A stretch of DNA of 64,000 bases from JAGQLF01 sp964437465 (GTDB lineage Bacteria; Patescibacteriota; Dojkabacteria; J137): contig CAYTGI010000007.1 of NCBI GenBank assembly GCA_964437465.1, positions 9,042 through 73,041 on the forward strand, given 5' to 3'. Under the pieces are notes generated by a model. The model was given only the letters and a program-made list of their open reading frames with translations. It did no database searches and was not told the DNA's origin. Each line of letters begins with the position of its first letter. The first letter of the stretch is position 1. The position numbers and the translations under genes are program-made. Below are positions 9,152 to 18,005 of the stretch, piece after piece.

Positions 9152-9643
9152 ATGAAGACAATTATTATTTATAAGACAAGATCAGGCTCTTCAAAACAAT
9201 ATGCAGAATGGATTAAAGAAGAAAATCCTAAGTTCGATATTCTTCCAGTTGAAGAAGTTAATCTCAACGAATTAGAGAACTATGATAAAGTAATCTTTTG
9301 CTCTGCTACTTATGGTGGTCAGATTATTATCAAAGGAGAATTAGAGAATTTCTGGGAAGCTGTAAAAAATAAAAAAGTGTATTTAGTTGTTGTTGGAGCA
9401 GTGCCAATGGAAGAAAGTTGGAGTAAGCAAGCGTTCAAGATGATTAATCAAGAAATTCGAGAAAATTTAGCTGGATACATTAAGATTCCTGGAAAATCTC
9501 CAAATCAAGGTAATAAGGAACCAAGCCGGCTTGAAAAATGGGCAGTGAAATTTTTCTTAAGAACAGATCACAGTAAAATAAATACTCAAACTGAAATAAA
9601 AAAAGAAGATTTACAACCAGTTTTTCGTTTGATTAATAATTAA
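9152..9643 (+). CDS. Flavodoxin-family protein (protoporphyrinogen-oxidase-like flavodoxin)
   Basis: The ATG at 9152 gives a 163-residue protein that starts directly with the flavodoxin beta-1/FMN phosphate loop (MKTIIIYKTRSGSSKQYAEWI); upstream starts add an unstructured hydrophobic tail and are less likely. Further flavodoxin features are FCSATYGGQIIIKGE (second FMN loop) and VYLVVVGAVPMEE (third strand). The fold resembles HemG-type and other menaquinone-linked flavodoxins. Heme synthesis is not otherwise visible, so a general redox role is safer. It is convergent with, and overlaps by 4 nt, the P-type ATPase gene. Confidence 0.8.
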   Translation: MKTIIIYKTRSGSSKQYAEWIKEENPKFDILPVEEVNLNELENYDKVIFCSATYGGQIIIKGELENFWEAVKNKKVYLVVVGAVPMEESWSKQAFKMINQEIRENLAGYIKIPGKSPNQGNKEPSRLEKWAVKFFLRTDHSKINTQTEIKKEDLQPVFRLINN

Positions 9644-12303
9644 GCTTCTTTCTTATTAAGAAGATATTTAATAATCTCAATCCAAACATAACTAAAAAAT
9701 CCTATTAAGATTGCTAACATCCATTCGTTAATACTGGGAGGTTTAAGTTCAATTACTTCTGCTAAAAATGGTATGTATACAACAGAAAGGCTTGTAGCAA
9801 TTGCAACTATTGATCCTAGTATCATTAACCTATTTTCAAATAGATTTTTAACTCCAACCTCTTTTAATGATTTAAAAGCAAATGGCCTAAATACAATCAT
9901 AAAAGTAATTGCAAGATAAACACTTGTTCTTGCCATCTCAATATCTTCTTCTGGATTTCCGATAGCAAAAGCCACAAAAGAGGAAAGAGCCATAAAGATT
10001 GAAGAACTGATTATTAGAATTAGATTATTTGGGTTTAGTAATTTATCATTCCTTTCTCTAGGCTTATCTTCCATTAAATTTTCTCGGTACTTATCTAATC
10101 CAAGACTTAGGGATGGAATGATCTCATCAAAAGTATTTATTAATAAGATCTGAAGCGCAGTAAGAGGCAATAACTCAGGTCCATAAAAGATCAATCCTAA
10201 CATTATCAAAATAATCTCATTAAAGTTTTGAGAAATTAGATAAGTTACAAATTTCTCGATATTTTCAAAAACTCCCCTACCTTGCCTTACAGCCTCCACA
10301 ATTGTTGCAAAATTATCGTCTTGTAAAATCATTACTGAAGATTCTTTAGCAACGTCTGTTCCTGTAATACCCATTGCTATTCCGATATCTGCTTTTTTAA
10401 GTGCCGGAGCATCATTCACCCCATCCCCAGTCATAGCTACAACTTCCCCATTTTCTTGTAGAGCAGAAACAATTCTAAGTTTTTGTGAAGGATTAGTTCT
10501 TGCAAAAACACTAATATAGTTTATTAGAACTTTTAAATCTTCATCACTAACATTTTTCAGCTCTTCACCAGTAATTACACCATCTCTGGAAATGTCTTTA
10601 AAACTCGACAAATTAGGGTTTAAAAGTAACTTCTCATCTAATATTCCAGCTTCCTTTGCGATAGCTTTAGCAGTATCTTTATTATCCCCTGTTATCATAA
10701 TCACCCTAATTCCAGCATTTTTACATAGTTCTACGGCTTTTTTACTCTCTTCTCTAGGTGGATCAATCATTGCAACTAAGCCTAAGAAAACTAGCTCTTC
10801 TTCAAGCTCAGATTCCTCATATGATGCTTTATGCTCATCCACTTTCTTATACCCAATGGCCAGAACTCTGTATGCATTCCGTGTAAAAGAATTATTTTGG
10901 GCTAAAATTTTATCTTTTCCATTTTCATCCAACTCCTTTATCTCACCGTCAGCTAAAGTATATTTAGCCTTCTCAAGAAGAACTTCAGGAGCACCTTTTG
11001 AAAATAGAACTAAATCATTTTTTTCATTTTTAAATAAAGTACTCATCATTTTTCTCTCAGAAGTAAACAAAACTTCTTGGACTTTTTCATATGAGCTTTC
11101 AGAGTCTCTTACTCCAAATTTTTCAGCTAAAACTATTAAAGCAGCTTCTGTTGGATCTCCAGTTATAGAGACATTGTCTTTAGAGACATTTATTGTTGAA
11201 TTATTGTTTAGAGCACCCGATAACAGCATTTTAGATAGATCTTTGCTATTTTTTTCTGGGAGATTGTGACTTGTAATTTCATAACCACTTCCATCAATTT
11301 CTATAACTTCATTATTGAAATAAACTTTTTTAACAGTCATTTCATTTTTTGTAATCGTTCCTGTTTTGTCTGTACATATAACTGTGGAAGATCCAAGTGT
11401 CTCTACTCCAACCAGCTTTTTCACTAAAGCATTATTCGAAGCTAATCTTTTTGTTCCATTTGCTAAAGTAATAGTTAGTGTTAACGGTAAACCTTCAGGA
11501 ACAGTAGCAACTGCTAAGGTTAGGGATATTAAAAAAACTTCTAGAAGATCAGCTCCTTCTAAAACTCCAAATGAAGCTGCAAAAATTGAAGCTATTAATC
11601 CTATTAATGCTAGACTTCTAGCCATGTAGGAAATCTTTTTTTGTAATGGAGTTACTGTTTCTATAGATTGAATAGCAGCGGCAATCCCCCCAACTTCAGT
11701 ATCTTTTCCTATTTTAGTTATTAGAATTTTTAAATTTCCATACACGACCTGCGTTCCGGCAAAAACCTCTTGATTAATGCTTTTACTTTGTGGAACTGAT
11801 TCCCCAGTAAGAGTACTTTCATCTAGCTTTGACTGGTTACTTTCAAAAATTATCCCATCAGCAGGAACTCTGTCACCAGCTTCCAAGAAAACAATGTCTC
11901 CAGGAACAAGTTCTGTTATATCGATAGATTTAAGAGAATTGTTTCTAAATACTCTTGTTGTTGGATTTATTAATTTCCTTAATGCGCTTAGCGCCTTTTC
12001 TGCTCTATACTCCTGAAAAAAACCTAAAAAAATCACAGTAATTATTATTAGATTAATTACAGTAAAATTTATCCACTCCCCCGCAAATGCAGATATTATC
12101 GAAGCTATAAACAGAACAATAACTATAAAACTAGAAAATTGACTTAAAAATAATTTTAAGACTTTGTTTTTCTTTTCTTTATTGAGAATATTTTTTCCGA
12201 ATTTCGTTTGTCTATCTTTTACCTGATCATCATTTAATCCAATCTCTAATGTCTTTTTTTCTAAACCTAAATCTGAGATGTATTTTGAAATTTTCAGAAT
12301 ATT
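9640..12303 (-). CDS. P-type cation-transporting ATPase, calcium-pump type (class IIA)
   Basis: Visible motifs are TGES (actuator), PEGLP in TM4, the phosphorylation site DKTGT, MITGDN, and GDGVNDAPALKKADIGIAMG, followed by C-terminal TM helices (cation_ATPase_C). All are diagnostic of SERCA/PMCA-like pumps. The first standard start is an internal GTG at 12036, which would delete TM1 and the N-terminal domain. The same frame is open upstream to about 12303 and encodes the normal N-terminus (GLNDDQVKDRQTKFGKNIL…, then TM1 and TM2). No ATG, GTG or TTG exists in that extension, so initiation may use ATT at 12300 or the 5' end carries a mutation or error. It probably exports Ca2+ or a similar cation. 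Confidence 0.85.
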   Translation of the reverse strand, partial: NILKISKYISDLGLEKKTLEIGLNDDQVKDRQTKFGKNILNKEKKNKVLKLFLSQFSSFIVIVLFIASIISAFAGEWINFTVINLIIITVIFLGFFQEYRAEKALSALRKLINPTTRVFRNNSLKSIDITELVPGDIVFLEAGDRVPADGIIFESNQSKLDESTLTGESVPQSKSINQEVFAGTQVVYGNLKILITKIGKDTEVGGIAAAIQSIETVTPLQKKISYMARSLALIGLIASIFAASFGVLEGADLLEVFLISLTLAVATVPEGLPLTLTITLANGTKRLASNNALVKKLVGVETLGSSTVICTDKTGTITKNEMTVKKVYFNNEVIEIDGSGYEITSHNLPEKNSKDLSKMLLSGALNNNSTINVSKDNVSITGDPTEAALIVLAEKFGVRDSESSYEKVQEVLFTSERKMMSTLFKNEKNDLVLFSKGAPEVLLEKAKYTLADGEIKELDENGKDKILAQNNSFTRNAYRVLAIGYKKVDEHKASYEESELEEELVFLGLVAMIDPPREESKKAVELCKNAGIRVIMITGDNKDTAKAIAKEAGILDEKLLLNPNLSSFKDISRDGVITGEELKNVSDEDLKVLINYISVFARTNPSQKLRIVSALQENGEVVAMTGDGVNDAPALKKADIGIAMGITGTDVAKESSVMILQDDNFATIVEAVRQGRGVFENIEKFVTYLISQNFNEIILIMLGLIFYGPELLPLTALQILLINTFDEIIPSLSLGLDKYRENLMEDKPRERNDKLLNPNNLILIISSSIFMALSSFVAFAIGNPEEDIEMARTSVYLAITFMIVFRPFAFKSLKEVGVKNLFENRLMILGSIVAIATSLSVVYIPFLAEVIELKPPSINEWMLAILIGFFSYVWIEIIKYLLNKKEA

Positions 12304-12388
12304 TTTTTAACTTTTTTATTCTATCATTCTTAAAATTAAGTTCTAACCCTAAGCAACATTTTTAAGTATGTTTGGAAATGTTGGTAAT
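12304..12388 (-). promoter_or_regulatory. Candidate promoter of the P-type ATPase
   Basis: On the minus strand, TTAGAA, 17 nt, TAGAAT lies just upstream of the open ATPase frame (the -10-like element at about 12315-12320). The start of transcription would fall only a few bases before the first codons, giving an almost leaderless mRNA. Weak -35 match; the call is tentative. Confidence 0.3.
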
Positions 12389-12508
12389 TTATTTACTCGT
12401 TGTCTTTTTCTTAAGTTTTAGTATTAGAATCGGTAACAGTATAGCCAAGTAAGGTAACCACCAATATAGTCCGTGATCATCTGTTTTGTTATCGCAGAAC
12501 ATGCACAT
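12389..12508 (-). CDS. 39-residue membrane peptide with CxxC motif
   Basis: A short frame from ATG 12508 to TAA 12389 encodes MCMFCDNKTDDHG, a hydrophobic helix (LYWWLPYLAILLPILIL) and a basic tail KLKKKTTSK. The layout CxxC, one TM helix, Lys-rich cytoplasmic end is coherent and unlikely by chance. No clear Shine-Dalgarno sequence is present, which is common in this window. It lies between the ATPase and the tRNA-Glu region on the minus strand. A role in metal or redox handling is possible but unproven. Confidence 0.5.
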   Translation of the reverse strand: MCMFCDNKTDDHGLYWWLPYLAILLPILILKLKKKTTSK

Positions 12509-12565
12509 GAATTTAAGTTAACTAATAATAGGATAACAATAAATCTAATTCTAGTGCATATTTTA

Positions 12566-12586
12566 ATTTTGACCCTACCGGGAATC
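12566..12586 (-). repeat. Duplicated 3' end of tRNA-Glu
   Basis: Twenty-one bases identical to 12771-12791, that is, the last 17 nt of tRNA-Glu plus its first downstream bases (GATTCCCGGTAGGGTCA followed by AAAAT on the minus strand). The duplicate lies 205 bp beyond the tRNA. Such copies are typical of recombination or integration at a tRNA 3' end. No integrase gene lies between them. Confidence 0.75.
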
Positions 12587-12661
12587 CTGTCCAAGACAGG
12601 TCTAATGCGATCTTATAGTTTTAACCTCGCTTTGCTCAGCTAAAACTATGATCTTATTAGA
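12587..12661. repeat. Palindromic segment next to the duplicated tRNA end
   Basis: Starting directly after the duplicate there is a perfect hairpin (CCTGTC-CAA-GACAGG, about 12586-12600). A long imperfect inverted repeat follows, with arms of 21-23 nt (12601-12623 and 12641-12661) around a loop containing CGCTTTGC. It does not look like a terminator for a neighbouring gene because no T-run follows. It may be a small MITE/REP-like element. Confidence 0.5.
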
Positions 12662-12742
12662 CGAACCTACTCAATTTATTAATCTTTGTAAGATGCTTAG
12701 AGTTGTTTCAAATTGAGGGCTGATTCTTGTTTGATACAAAAT

Positions 12743-12769
12743 AAAAAATCCACCTTTGGTGGAATTTTT
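12743..12769 (-). terminator. Intrinsic terminator of tRNA-Glu
   Basis: On the minus strand ATTCCACC-AAA-GGTGGAT is followed by six T, immediately downstream of the tRNA 3' end. It is a standard rho-independent terminator. Confidence 0.8.
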
Positions 12770-12774
12770 CATTT

Positions 12775-12846
12775 TGACCCTACCGGGAATCGAACCCGGA
12801 TTGCCAGATTGAGAATCTGGTGTCCTAACCGTTAGACGATAGGGCC
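12775..12846 (-). tRNA. tRNA-Glu (anticodon CTC)
   Basis: A 72-nt cloverleaf: acceptor GGCCCTA pairs with TAGGGTC (one G-U), the anticodon arm is CCAGA-TTCTCAA-TCTGG with CTC at positions 34-36, the T arm is CCGGG-TTCGATT-CCCGG, and the discriminator is A. CCA is not encoded. It would read GAG codons; a TTC isoacceptor must exist elsewhere if wobble does not cover GAA. Confidence 0.95.
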
Positions 12847-12886
12847 CCCCGAAAGCTTCGCCATTATATCATTAAACCCTTTACGA

Positions 12887-13783
12887 TTAGGAGTGATTAG
12901 TTAAAAAATACCTACAAAACACTGAAGTACCACCTTCAGAATATTCAACATTAGTACAATCCTGCTCATAGTTCTCTTTTACATTATCATTTAGACCGTT
13001 TGATTCACTTTCATCAAGTCTTATCCCTTCAAGATCATAAACTAAGGTAGTAAAACCTAGATCCATATCTACACTTCTGATTGCTAAGTAAAATTTGTTA
13101 TCCTCAAGGTATACGGCTGGGGACACACATGACGCTCCACAACCGACAATGAAAGGCTTATCATATCTTAGCTCAACGGTTCTCTTAAACTCTGCCTCCA
13201 AATCAAAAACTTTAACCTCTAAAACATTATTTTCGTTTACATACGAAGAAATTATAGTATTTCCATCCCTTCCCCATCTTAGTGTTGGGATATTGTCAGC
13301 ATACGTTACTTCTAAAAATTCAGATTTAGGCAGTAGCACTGTCTCATTATTTTCTATGTCTATATACCCCCTTACTCTTTCAGTACAATCTGGACCAACA
13401 AATCCATCAAATAATATTAGTCCTTCTCTTGTCGGATGAAGATCCAAAGATGTGTATTTATAAATTGTAAAAACAATCTCATAATCACAGTTTAATACAT
13501 CTACAGAAAAATCAGAAGCAATATTATTTCGAAGAGAAGAAACAACCAAGTAGTTTTCAAAATTTGATTGAAACAGGTCAGGGTATTCTTTTAAATCATA
13601 AATATATTGCCCCTCTTTAGCATCTCTTACCTCGCATTCTCCCTCCTTCTCTGAACGTAGATTATTCCAAACAACTTCATTGCTAGTTAGTTTTTCTTCT
13701 TTTGGAGAATTGGATATGATAATACCAATCGGAATTATCAAAATAAAAGCAAAAATGAATATTAGACCAGATTTCTTATCCAT
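12887..13783 (-). CDS. Membrane-anchored extracytoplasmic protein of unknown function
   Basis: The product has 298 residues. An N-terminal TM helix or uncleaved signal (residues 6-25) is followed by a ~270-residue soluble part. Segments such as LHPTREGLILFDG, TLRWGRDGNTIISSY and LEVKVFDLEAEFKRTVELR alternate strands and turns, as in TolB/WD-like beta-propeller proteins, but no signature motif is clear. Several Cys residues (CEVR, LNCDY, PDCTE, GCGASC, DCTN, FCRYF) suggest disulfides outside the cell. It is transcribed divergently from the methyltransferase gene at 13865. Function not recognised. Confidence 0.6.
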   Translation of the reverse strand: MDKKSGLIFIFAFILIIPIGIIISNSPKEEKLTSNEVVWNNLRSEKEGECEVRDAKEGQYIYDLKEYPDLFQSNFENYLVVSSLRNNIASDFSVDVLNCDYEIVFTIYKYTSLDLHPTREGLILFDGFVGPDCTERVRGYIDIENNETVLLPKSEFLEVTYADNIPTLRWGRDGNTIISSYVNENNVLEVKVFDLEAEFKRTVELRYDKPFIVGCGASCVSPAVYLEDNKFYLAIRSVDMDLGFTTLVYDLEGIRLDESESNGLNDNVKENYEQDCTNVEYSEGGTSVFCRYFLTNHS

Positions 13784-13864
13784 AGAGTATTTTTATTATC
13801 CTCATCCATATTTTTTATAATATTATTTTCCCTGTAACTTTACAATAATAGAAATAGAACCTCA

Positions 13865-14554
13865 ATGCTGTTAGAATTACAATCAGTGAAAGACCAATTT
13901 GAAGTACAAGTTTCAAAAGATCATTATTTCGAAAATTATGATAATTTAGGAAGATTTATTTCTTACTATTATCAATCTTCTTTCGCAATTGATTTAAACC
14001 CTAGTAATGTTTTAGAAATAGGAATTGGAAATAAGACTGTCTATAACTATTTAACACAATGCAATATTAAAGTAGACACGTTAGATTTTGATAAGTCGCT
14101 AAACCCTGATTTTGTAAACGATGTTAGAGATATGAGTAAGATTGATGATAACTCATACGACCTAGTTATGGCTTGTGAAATATTGGAACATATACCTTGG
14201 GATGACATCCCTAAAGCATTAAATGAGTTAAGTAGGACTTCAAAGAGGTATGTGCTAATTTCGGTACCGCACTGCGCTTTCGTTATTCAAAACGTTTTCG
14301 TCTTACCTTTGTTACAGTCTTTTGTAAAAGAGCCATTCTTTAAGCTGTCGTTAAGTATTCCACTTTTTTTGTATAAACCTAAATTTGGTAACGAAACTAA
14401 GTTTTATCATGAAGAGCATTATTGGGAGATCGGTATGAGAGGATATTCTCTCAGAAAAATCAAAAGGGAACTAAGAAAAAATTTTAATATTATTAAAACC
14501 CATAGACCAGTAATGAACCCCTATCATCATTTTTTTGTTCTTGAGAAAAAATAG
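13865..14554 (+). CDS. Class I SAM-dependent methyltransferase
   Basis: This 229-residue protein contains the Rossmann SAM-binding motif I (NVLEIGIGNKT, about residues 38-48), the acidic end of motif II (VDTLDFDKSL) and the motif IV-like YDLVMACEILEHIP, followed by RYVLISVPH. This is the methyltransf_11 pattern seen in small-molecule and glycan methyltransferases. The C-terminal ~90 residues (H/Y-rich, HEEHYWEIG) may give substrate specificity, which cannot be predicted. Its stop codon abuts the end of the convergent pilin-like gene at 14555. Confidence 0.8.
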   Translation: MLLELQSVKDQFEVQVSKDHYFENYDNLGRFISYYYQSSFAIDLNPSNVLEIGIGNKTVYNYLTQCNIKVDTLDFDKSLNPDFVNDVRDMSKIDDNSYDLVMACEILEHIPWDDIPKALNELSRTSKRYVLISVPHCAFVIQNVFVLPLLQSFVKEPFFKLSLSIPLFLYKPKFGNETKFYHEEHYWEIGMRGYSLRKIKRELRKNFNIIKTHRPVMNPYHHFFVLEKK

Positions 14555-15052
14555 CTAAAGCTTTACCTGTATTACTCTCTGATTTTCAGAATCAGGAGCT
14601 GAAACAACAAATCTTTCACCCTCTCTACAAATGAAGTACCTTGTAGATGAAAAAGTCCCATTTACAGGATCCCAAGGTAGGCTTAAGACATAATCATCAA
14701 TCAATATTGTAGCTAAATCTACTTTATTTTCTCCTATTCCAATTTCTCTAATCCTAGGACAAACAGGTATAAAATCAACAGATTCCTCCTCAGCATCATG
14801 ATCAGCAAAATACTGATTTACTGCATATACTATTTGGAAGACATCATTACTTCTTTGAGTATTTCTTGTTTCAGCAAAATTTTCGTTTGTTGTAACCATA
14901 TATAAAACTGAAGACATTAGTGTAATGATTAAAGCGGAAGTGAGGAATAATTCAAAAGGAGTTAATCCAGGCTTAGACTTAGTTCTAAAACTGATAAATA
15001 ATAAACCAACCAAAAATATGGACAGTCCAATAAGCATTAGATCAGTTCTCAT
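14555..15052 (-). CDS. Pilin-like membrane protein with an extra N-terminal TM helix
   Basis: The product has 165 residues. The first TM helix (residues 5-21) is followed by a basic linker and a second hydrophobic helix that begins KPG-LTPFELFLTSALI. This mimics a prepilin site (Gly, then Glu at position 5). The following stretch AETRNTQRSNDVFQIVYAVNQYF matches the alpha-1C segment of GspG/PilA-type pseudopilins, and the C-terminal part (LPWDPVNG…YFICREGERFVVSAPDSE) is also pseudopilin-like. A leader containing a whole TM helix is atypical, so cleavage is doubtful. It is the last gene of the pilus operon, 16 nt after the PilX-like gene. Confidence 0.6.
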   Translation of the reverse strand: MRTDLMLIGLSIFLVGLLFISFRTKSKPGLTPFELFLTSALIITLMSSVLYMVTTNENFAETRNTQRSNDVFQIVYAVNQYFADHDAEEESVDFIPVCPRIREIGIGENKVDLATILIDDYVLSLPWDPVNGTFSSTRYFICREGERFVVSAPDSENQRVIQVKL

Positions 15053-15068
15053 CTAATTTATTAAAAAA

Positions 15069-18005
15069 TTAAAAATTGGCAACTTCTTCCCAGGTATCAA
15101 TAATTATTAAAGGATTAATTTGACTAGTCTGAATCTCTACTCTTTCGATATTATCTCCTACTGAAGCTTCTACTTGAATTAGCTTGTTGGAAACTGAACC
15201 GCTAGGTCCTCCACCTCCGCCAGTATCTATCTCACAACTTGTAAATAATTCTCCAATCTCACTATCAGTTAAAGCTCTATCCCAAATATCAAATTGATCA
15301 ATCCTTCCATCCCATCCATCAGAGCCACCTGTATCTTTAGCCCCCTGTCCTATGATTAATCTAGCAATACTTGTTAAACTTCCAAGAAAAGTACCATCAT
15401 CCGCAGAGTAAACATCTTCAGTTCCATCAATATATAATCTCATATCATCAGTAGCTGATTCTTTAACCAATACTAGATGTTGCCAGTTATTAGTTTGTGA
15501 GTTACTACTTGTTTCTAATTGGATCTCAGAATCTAAATCAGTAGTTATTCCAGTCTTTAAACAATTACTGCATCCCCCATTAAATCCAGATTGATCATAT
15601 CTCAGACCTATAAATCTATCAGTGCTGTCTGGACTATTTCCAAAATAAATTCCTCTATCAGTATTAGTTATGTCTGATTGAACCCAAACTGAAACTGTAA
15701 AATCTGTTAGCCCATTTAAGTAATCTTCGGCATCTTCATCAACTATCTGATCTTCAGCTCCATCAAAATCAAAAGCTCCACTTCCACACTGAGCTGTAGC
15801 TGTTTGTGTAGGACAGTTACCTCCAGTACAGACAAAATCATTTCCATTTCCTGAAGCATCGCTAAATGTTGTTGCCCCAGGAGCTTCTTCAAAATCTAGG
15901 GAAACAAGGTTTCCACCTCCAAATCCTCCTCCCCCAGGGTTACCTCCACCTCCTGGATTTCCTCCTCCTCCAGGTGCCCAGTCATCAGGAAGAATCGCAA
16001 CTATCTCTGCATTATCTGCTCCTCCTGCAATATATAAAACGTCATTTGTTCCATCATAGTATGATCCATACACATTATCACCTTGATCAAGCTGGCTAAC
16101 CACACTTGGATTTTGATCATCAGTAATATCTATTAGGAGAATCTCAGGATTATTAGTTTCCCCAACACCCCATAGGTAGTTATTAGTAGAATCAAATTCT
16201 AATGAGTTAATATCGTCATTAGCAGGAGTTGAATAAACATCAATAACACTAGGGTTATTTTTATTAGTAACATCAATAAAGTGTAATCTTCCATCATCAC
16301 ACCCAACAACTACTTTATTTGTATCGTACTGAGCTATACTGTCACATGTATTACTCCCTCCAAGGTCCTCTGTTGAAATCTGTGAAGGACTGTTTGGATT
16401 TGAAATATTTACAATTAAAAACTCATTATTCGTATCCCCTCCTGTAACATATGCATAGTTACCATCTAAAGCTAAAGCTCTTCCACTACTTATATTTGTA
16501 GATCCAGCTAAACTTATATTCGTTGGATTACTAATGTTTACTACTGCAAAATCACTACTACCTGTATCCCTAACTACATATGCATAATTTCCTAAAATCT
16601 CAATAGCAAATGCATCATCATTTCCAGGTAGATCTAGCGAATCTACTTTTCCAGGAGCGTTAGGATTAGATACATCTACTACTTCAACCTCATCATCGTT
16701 ATCTCTAGATGCAATAAAAACATAATTTCCCGATTTAGCCATTGCGAAAGCACCGTCATCAATTGTACCTGTTTGCCCTAACTGTACTAGATTTTGTGGA
16801 TCACTAGCATCAAAAACGATAAACTTAGTTCCATTTTCTAGGATTGCGTATAGGTAATCACTATCAAACCAAACATTATAAGCATCATCATTACCAGAAA
16901 CGTCTACAATATCACCTTCACTCATAATACTCCAATCGTTGGTTCCTCCTCCTGGGCTACCTCCACCTCCTCCTGTACCGCAAGTTACCCCATTTAATGT
17001 AAAGTCACTATCACTAAATGTAGTAACTGGTCCTCCGCTCGGCTTTTCTCCAATAAATCCAAAATTTACCGTTCCACCATTATCTGCTATAGTCTGATTC
17101 CAGCTTTGGTTTAATGCATTCACAGTAGTTCCATTTTGAGATATGCTAGCATTCCAACCAAAAAGAAAGTTTTCATTATTTTGAAAATCCCATTGAAGGT
17201 CCCATCCGTTTATTGGTAGAGAGCTTATATTTGTAATAGTAACATCTACTTGTAAAGATGTATCTAAAATCGTATTAATATTATAATCAACAGTGCAATA
17301 GTCTGTTTGTGGTGGACCACCAGGATCTTCAATTACACCAACTAAATTAACAAAACAAGTTTCACCATTTAAAGTTATAACACTATCTACTGGAGCGTAA
17401 TTTCCTCCAGTATAGCTTGCTATAAAGCCAAAATTAACAGATCCTCCAGCAGGAATTGTAGGATTATATATTTCATTATCAATATCGACACTAATACCAT
17501 TTTGTGTATAGATTCCATCCCATGAGCTTGTAATTTGTTGATTACCAGGGAAATCCCATTCCACAAGCCATCCATTAACTGGATTTGTAGTATCTAAGTT
17601 TTGAACAATTACATTAGCAACAAAACCAGTAGCCCACTGACTAGTAACGTCATAAGTAATGTTACAATCACCTGTTGGATTTGGTCCTCCTCCAGGAGTT
17701 GGACCTCCATCTCCACCATTATCAATTACAGTAAATGAACAAACTCCATTTCCAATGTTAAGGTTAGTTGTTCCTGTATAGTCAGTATTTTCTCGAATTG
17801 CACTTAATGCCCTTTCAGCACAAGCATCAGTAATTGAGAAAGCTTCTTTTGATTCTGTAACAGTTTCTGTAGCCACAAGTGAGTCAGTTCCTATCGAAAG
17901 ACTAGAACTAATTATAATGACTGCAACAATACTAAGTATTAAAACACTTATTAATGTTACATAACCTTTTTTTGTTTTTTTAATTTCTAAGAGTTGCTGA
18001 TCCAT
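15069..18005 (-). CDS. Giant PilX-like minor pilin with two CBM2 modules, LVIVD beta-propeller and LamG domain
   Basis: The protein has 978 residues. A short basic leader ends KKG-YVTLI, a prepilin site whose position 5 is Ile, not Glu, as in tip pseudopilins of the GspK/PilX type. The hydrophobic pilin helix spans 15-38. Two CBM2-type cellulose/chitin-binding modules follow at about 114-217 and 237-342. Each is closed by a terminal Cys pair and has NGWxxxWDF and W/Y surface residues. A propeller of LVIVD-like repeats ('VVDVSNP', 'FIDVTN') covers about 355-685. A Gly-rich linker leads to a LamG/concanavalin-like domain (DFTVSVWV…LYIDGTED…RIDQFDIWDRAL) to about 925. It is probably a polysaccharide-binding adhesin at the pilus tip. 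The start overlaps the pilW-like gene by 26 nt. Confidence 0.85.
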   Translation of the reverse strand: MDQQLLEIKKTKKGYVTLISVLILSIVAVIIISSSLSIGTDSLVATETVTESKEAFSITDACAERALSAIRENTDYTGTTNLNIGNGVCSFTVIDNGGDGGPTPGGGPNPTGDCNITYDVTSQWATGFVANVIVQNLDTTNPVNGWLVEWDFPGNQQITSSWDGIYTQNGISVDIDNEIYNPTIPAGGSVNFGFIASYTGGNYAPVDSVITLNGETCFVNLVGVIEDPGGPPQTDYCTVDYNINTILDTSLQVDVTITNISSLPINGWDLQWDFQNNENFLFGWNASISQNGTTVNALNQSWNQTIADNGGTVNFGFIGEKPSGGPVTTFSDSDFTLNGVTCGTGGGGGSPGGGTNDWSIMSEGDIVDVSGNDDAYNVWFDSDYLYAILENGTKFIVFDASDPQNLVQLGQTGTIDDGAFAMAKSGNYVFIASRDNDDEVEVVDVSNPNAPGKVDSLDLPGNDDAFAIEILGNYAYVVRDTGSSDFAVVNISNPTNISLAGSTNISSGRALALDGNYAYVTGGDTNNEFLIVNISNPNSPSQISTEDLGGSNTCDSIAQYDTNKVVVGCDDGRLHFIDVTNKNNPSVIDVYSTPANDDINSLEFDSTNNYLWGVGETNNPEILLIDITDDQNPSVVSQLDQGDNVYGSYYDGTNDVLYIAGGADNAEIVAILPDDWAPGGGGNPGGGGNPGGGGFGGGNLVSLDFEEAPGATTFSDASGNGNDFVCTGGNCPTQTATAQCGSGAFDFDGAEDQIVDEDAEDYLNGLTDFTVSVWVQSDITNTDRGIYFGNSPDSTDRFIGLRYDQSGFNGGCSNCLKTGITTDLDSEIQLETSSNSQTNNWQHLVLVKESATDDMRLYIDGTEDVYSADDGTFLGSLTSIARLIIGQGAKDTGGSDGWDGRIDQFDIWDRALTDSEIGELFTSCEIDTGGGGGPSGSVSNKLIQVEASVGDNIERVEIQTSQINPLIIIDTWEEVANF

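Noticed and set aside
10592..11269. 225-residue plus-strand open frame
   Set aside because: It lies entirely opposite the P-type ATPase, is Ser/Phe/Leu-rich and shows no motif: a shadow of the real gene.
12566..12791. att sites of an integrated prophage or island
   Set aside because: Only 205 bp lie between the repeats and no integrase or cargo gene is present; kept as a repeat, not as a mobile element.
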